NCBI GenBank assembly: GCA_031273405.1
Contig: JAISRW010000016.1
Location: 1 to 9,512 of the forward strand
Length of the DNA stretch: 9,512 bases
Direction: 5' to 3'
From: Treponema sp.
GTDB lineage: Bacteria > Spirochaetota > Spirochaetia > Treponematales > Breznakiellaceae
Position numbers and translations under genes: made by a program. The notes under the pieces are model-generated. The model saw nothing but the letters and a program-made list of their open reading frames with translations, had not been told where the DNA came from and searched no databases. Below, piece by piece: positions 5,897 to 9,512 of this stretch. Numbering within the stretch: the first letter of the stretch is position 1; the number at the start of each line of letters is the position of its first letter.

Positions 5897-7696
5897 ATGA
5901 CTAAAACCAACCTGGGGGAATTCAAAACCCTGCTGCCCTACCTTGCCCGGTACCGTTTCCGCTATGCGCTGGGCTTCCTGTTTCTGGTCGCCGTTGACGC
6001 CGCCCAGGTTGTCATCCCCCAGTTTATGCGCCGGGCGGTGGACATTATCTCCTCCGGCGCTTTCGAGTTGGAGGATGTCATCGTCCCCGCGGCGGCAATG
6101 GCCGCCCTCATGGCGTTTATTTCCCTGGGCCGTTTCCTGTGGCGTTTTTTTATTAACGGTTCGGCCCGGCGCATCGAGACGGAAATGCGGGAAAAGCTTT
6201 TTGATCACCTCCTTTCCCTTTCCTACGATTTTTACCAGAAGAACAAAATTGGCGATCTCATGTCCCGGTCCTCCAGCGACATCAACGCGGTGAGGGAATC
6301 CATAGGCATGGGCCTGGTCGCCCTGGTGGACGGCACCGTCATGGCCGCGGCGATTCTTATCATCATCTTTGTCCAGGACTTTAAAACCGCGGCTTTCGCG
6401 GTGCTGCCCCTTCCGCTCATAACCGTCCTCATCCTCCTCTTTGGCGGCGCCGTGGGGAAGCGTTTCCGCCGGGCCCAGGAAACGTATTCGGGCCTCAGCA
6501 ACGTGGTTCAGGAAACCTTTGCCGGCGTCAGGGTGTTAAAATCCTTTGTCAAGGAATGGTGGTTTATAAAAAAATTCGACGGCGCCAATGACGATTACCG
6601 GGACGCCAACATGGAACTGGTTAAGCTCTTCGGTTTTTTCTTTCCCTTTATTTCATTCCTCTCGGGCCTTACAGTGATCATGGTCCTTTTGGCCGGCGGC
6701 ATCCGGGTGGCCGAGGGGCTTATGAGCCCCGGAGATCTGGTGGCCCTGTTCCGGTATCTTCAGATGCTGATCTGGCCCATCATGGGCGCGGGCTTTGTGG
6801 TAAACATGATCCAGCGGGGGGCCGCCGCCCTGGGCAGGGTGAACGAGGTGATGAACACCCGGCCGGGGATCCGTTCGCCGCTCAAGGCCTCCCGCCCTGA
6901 CGAAGGGGCGGAAGAACTCGTCGGAATCAGGAACCTGAGCTTTGCCTATCCCGAAGGGAGAGAGGCGCTGGAAGACATAAACCTCTCGATAAAGCGGGGA
7001 ACCCTGGTCGGCATCCTGGGCCCCACCGGTTCCGGGAAGTCCACCCTCATAAAAGCCATGACCAGGATGATAGATCCCCCTCCCGGAACGGTCTTTGTCA
7101 AGGGAATCGAAGCGGCCCTGTGGGATCTGCGGGAACTGAGGAAGGTTTTCGCCCTGACCCCCCAGGACAGTTTCCTGTTTTCCGATTCCATCAGAAACAA
7201 CGTCCTGTACGGCGCCGGGGCCGCCGGGGCGGAGGGGGAAACCCTGGACAAAGCGGTTCGGCTTTCGGCGCTGGACCGGGACCTGGAAAGCTTCCCCCTG
7301 GGCCTTGACACCCTCATCGGCGAGCGGGGCCTTACCCTTTCGGGGGGCCAGAAGCAGCGGACGGCCGTCGCCCGTTCCGCCGCCTCGGGCAGGGAAATCC
7401 TCATCCTGGACGATTCCCTCTCGGCGGTGGACGGGGAAACCGAAAAACGGATTTTGGCGGGACTCCGGGAAGAGCGGCGGCAGAGGAAGCTCCGGGGCGT
7501 CCCCCTGACCATGATCGTCATCTCCCACCGGGTTTCGGCCCTGAGCCGCGCGGACAGGATCGTGGTTTTGGAAAAGGGCAGGATCAGCGAAGAAGGAACG
7601 CCCCGGGAACTGCTGCTGAAGGGAGGGCTTTACGCCCGGACCGCCGCCCTCCAGAAGCTGGGAGACCCTTCGGCGGGGGAGGGCTCCGGTGGCTGA
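5897..7696 (+). CDS. ABC exporter half-transporter 1, degenerate-site subunit (MdlA/YheI-like)
   Basis: A 599-residue half-transporter: an N-terminal ABC exporter membrane domain (about 18-310, six expected helices, for example 23-42, 62-80, 139-160, 166-184 and 247-270) fused to an ATPase domain (about 341-585). Walker A is GPTGSGKS at 375-382, the Q-loop Gln is 423, the signature LSGGQ is 481-485, the D-loop SAVD is 509-512 and the switch His is 544 (ISHR). Walker B reads ILILDD (501-506), so Asp506 replaces the catalytic Glu. This is the pattern of the degenerate subunit in heterodimeric exporters such as TM287/288 and BmrCD/MdlAB. The ATG at 5897 has only AGG directly before it, and the previous gene in the same frame stops 9 bp earlier, so reinitiation is likely. 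It overlaps the partner gene by 8 bp. The substrate is unknown. Confidence 0.93.
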   Translation: MTKTNLGEFKTLLPYLARYRFRYALGFLFLVAVDAAQVVIPQFMRRAVDIISSGAFELEDVIVPAAAMAALMAFISLGRFLWRFFINGSARRIETEMREKLFDHLLSLSYDFYQKNKIGDLMSRSSSDINAVRESIGMGLVALVDGTVMAAAILIIIFVQDFKTAAFAVLPLPLITVLILLFGGAVGKRFRRAQETYSGLSNVVQETFAGVRVLKSFVKEWWFIKKFDGANDDYRDANMELVKLFGFFFPFISFLSGLTVIMVLLAGGIRVAEGLMSPGDLVALFRYLQMLIWPIMGAGFVVNMIQRGAAALGRVNEVMNTRPGIRSPLKASRPDEGAEELVGIRNLSFAYPEGREALEDINLSIKRGTLVGILGPTGSGKSTLIKAMTRMIDPPPGTVFVKGIEAALWDLRELRKVFALTPQDSFLFSDSIRNNVLYGAGAAGAEGETLDKAVRLSALDRDLESFPLGLDTLIGERGLTLSGGQKQRTAVARSAASGREILILDDSLSAVDGETEKRILAGLREERRQRKLRGVPLTMIVISHRVSALSRADRIVVLEKGRISEEGTPRELLLKGGLYARTAALQKLGDPSAGEGSGG

Positions 7697-9512
7697 TTTC
7701 TTTGAGACCGAAGAGGTTGTCAAGGGTTACAACGGAAAGACGGTCCGGCGCATTCTTGCCTACCTGAAACCCTACCGCCCCCTGGCGCTGGCGGCCCTGG
7801 CGGCTCTGGCCGTTTCGACCCTGGGGGAGCTTTTTGTGCCCCTCCTCCAGCAGCGGCTCATGGACGGCCATATCGTGGTTCGGTTCCTCTGTTTTAGGGA
7901 GCCTTCGGGCCGGGAGGATCTTGGCGGGGAAAGCCTGGAAGCCCTGGAAAGGTTAGTCGCCTCTCCGCGGGCTATCCGGGCGGGGGAGCGGCTCTTTATT
8001 CCCCTGGATACCAAGGCCTCGATTCCGGCGGAGGTGGAGGAAGAACTAAAGGAAAAGGGGATATTGCTTGACGAGGACTGGTACGCCTTCCGCTATACGC
8101 CGGGAGGGGAGGAGGAGGCCCTGGTTAAACGCCGGGGGGATGTTTTTATCACCGGCTTTAATACGGCGGCGGCGCTTAAAAGGGATCTTTATTCCCTTCC
8201 CCTCAAGGAAATACGGATTGCCAGGAGCGCCGATATTGCGTTTATCTTCCGGGGATTTCTGTTTCTTCTCTTTGTTCTGGTTCTCGTTTTTTTCCTGACC
8301 TTTATTCAGACCTGGATCATTTCCCTCATAGGCCAGCGGATCATGAAGGACATACGGCTGGAACTGTTCAGGAAGACCGCTTCCCAGTCCACGGCTTTTC
8401 TTTCCCGGCATCCGGTGGGGAGGCTGGTAACCCGGCTGACCGGGGATGTGGAAACCATCAACGAATTCTTTACCTCGGTCCTGGCCGCCTTTCTGAAAGA
8501 TATTTCGGTGATGATAGGGGTGCTGATCACGCTCTTTGCGCTTTCGCCCGGGCTTGCGGCGGCGGCGCTGTTAACGCTGCCGCCGGTTTTAGCGGTCACT
8601 GCCGTAAGCCGCGTCAAGGCCAGAGACGCATTCCGCCGCCAGAGGACGGCGTCCTCCCGGGTCAATTCCTATCTTTCCGAGCGGCTCATGGGGATTCAGG
8701 TGGTGCAGCTTTTTTTGGGGGAGAAAAAGAGCGGCGGGGAATTCAGGGAGCGGAACAGGGAACTCCTCAAGGCCAACCTGGGGGAGATGTATGTATTCGC
8801 CCTCTTCCGGCCTCTGGTGGAATGGTTCTCCACCCTCACCACCGCGGTCATCATCGTGGTGGGGAGCGCCATGGTTCTGGATCTCTCCCTTTCCCTGGGC
8901 GTCCTCATCGCCTTTATCGGCCTGACGGGGATGTTCTTTTCCCCTTTACAGGATATAGCCGAAAAGTACACCCTCCTCCAGTCGGCCATGGCCGGGGGCG
9001 AACGGGTTTTCGCCCTGCTGGACACCGGTGAGGAAATCCCCGACCCCGGGAAAACCGGAATCGAAGGGAAGGTAAAAGGGAACGTCGAATTTAAAGACGT
9101 GCGCTTTTCCTACAAAGCGGGAGAGGAGATCCTCAGGGGTCTAAGCTTTACGGTGAAGGCCGGAGAAACGGCCGCCATCGTGGGCTATACCGGCGCGGGG
9201 AAAACAACCATCACCAACGTTTTGACCCGGCTCTGGGATATTGATTCAGGGGAGATCACCCTCGACGGAATTCCGGTTAAAGACATTCCCCTCAGCGAAC
9301 TGCGCCGTTCGTGCCTCCCGGTACTTCAGGATGTGTTTCTTTTTTCCGGCACCGTCTCCGAAAACATACGCCTCGGCCTTCCCCTTTCGGAGGAGGAAGT
9401 AGCGGCCGCCGCCAAAGCGGTCCATGCCCACGAATTTATCTCCTCCATGAAGGACGGCTACAAGACGGTTCTTTCTGAAGGGGCCGCCAATATTTCTTCC
9501 GGCCAGAGGCAG
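7689..9512 (+). CDS. ABC exporter half-transporter 2, BmrD/MdlB-like, 3' end cut by window
   Basis: The frame is open from GTG 7689 to the window edge (608 codons, no stop). GGGGAGG at 7676-7682 lies 6 nt before GTG, and the start overlaps the previous stop by 8 bp, so the two halves are probably made together. TM1 is about 31-55. Residues 61-180 form a charged, non-membrane insertion, and TM2 begins near 183. Further membrane helices are followed by an ATPase domain from about 465. Walker A is GYTGAGKTT at 499-507, the Q-loop Gln is 547 (LQDVFLF), and the signature is ISSGQ at 602-606, a change from LSGGQ. The window ends two residues later, so Walker B is not visible. An insertion between TM1 and TM2 is also known in Bacillus BmrD (YheH). 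It probably forms the heterodimer with the upstream subunit, supplying the noncanonical signature to that subunit's degenerate site. Drug, lipid or peptide export are possible; the substrate cannot be read from sequence. Confidence 0.92.
   Translation, partial: MADFFETEEVVKGYNGKTVRRILAYLKPYRPLALAALAALAVSTLGELFVPLLQQRLMDGHIVVRFLCFREPSGREDLGGESLEALERLVASPRAIRAGERLFIPLDTKASIPAEVEEELKEKGILLDEDWYAFRYTPGGEEEALVKRRGDVFITGFNTAAALKRDLYSLPLKEIRIARSADIAFIFRGFLFLLFVLVLVFFLTFIQTWIISLIGQRIMKDIRLELFRKTASQSTAFLSRHPVGRLVTRLTGDVETINEFFTSVLAAFLKDISVMIGVLITLFALSPGLAAAALLTLPPVLAVTAVSRVKARDAFRRQRTASSRVNSYLSERLMGIQVVQLFLGEKKSGGEFRERNRELLKANLGEMYVFALFRPLVEWFSTLTTAVIIVVGSAMVLDLSLSLGVLIAFIGLTGMFFSPLQDIAEKYTLLQSAMAGGERVFALLDTGEEIPDPGKTGIEGKVKGNVEFKDVRFSYKAGEEILRGLSFTVKAGETAAIVGYTGAGKTTITNVLTRLWDIDSGEITLDGIPVKDIPLSELRRSCLPVLQDVFLFSGTVSENIRLGLPLSEEEVAAAAKAVHAHEFISSMKDGYKTVLSEGAANISSGQRQ

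Noticed and set aside
6653..7723. Minus-strand 356-residue ORF opposite the first ABC subunit
   Set aside because: It is an antisense shadow of a conserved ATPase domain, with no family features.

Overview
The window reads as a GC-rich spirochaete chromosome segment, most likely Treponema or a close relative (GC content judged by eye, not computed). The main support is gene order: cheW, a DegT/DnrJ-family protein, NAD kinase, recN and a helical hypothetical follow each other on one strand. From memory, this matches the cheW-1 / spsC-like / NAD kinase / recN neighbourhood of Treponema pallidum (about TP0439-TP0442). The high GC content would suit a free-living or gut treponeme better than T. 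pallidum. The genus is an inference.

Positions 1-419 hold 17 copies of a 21-bp unit built on the near-palindrome GGGGAC-(A/G)T-GTCCCC. The array is open in all three forward frames. In one of them it encodes a heptapeptide repeat, (M/V)SPxxGD, that runs through a short unique tail to a stop at 419. Positions 420-743 carry no convincing gene. They hold a compact hairpin, a 75-nt hairpin built from tandem repeats of 7-nt period on one arm and 8-nt period on the other, a perfect 10-bp palindrome, further GGTCC/GGACC elements, and a candidate sigma70-type promoter with a good ribosome binding site in front of cheW.

From 744 to the right edge all genes are on the + strand and tightly packed: cheW, then 51 bp, a DegT-like protein, then 11 bp, nadK, an 8-bp overlap with recN, 2 bp, a helical hypothetical, 9 bp, ABC exporter half 1, and an 8-bp overlap with ABC exporter half 2, which is cut by the window edge. 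I see no convincing terminator between them, so co-transcription is plausible. The products cover chemotaxis signalling (CheW), NADP supply (NadK), recombinational repair (RecN) and heterodimeric ABC export.

The points most worth a second look are: the palindromic heptad array, which shows no third-codon-position variation; the DegT-family protein, which has Glu where the PLP-binding Lys should be and also carries a G9 tract; the tandem-repeat hairpin; and the asymmetric ABC pair, with Asp in place of the catalytic Glu in one half and a roughly 120-residue insertion between TM1 and TM2 of the other. I did not find a clearly new multi-gene system.
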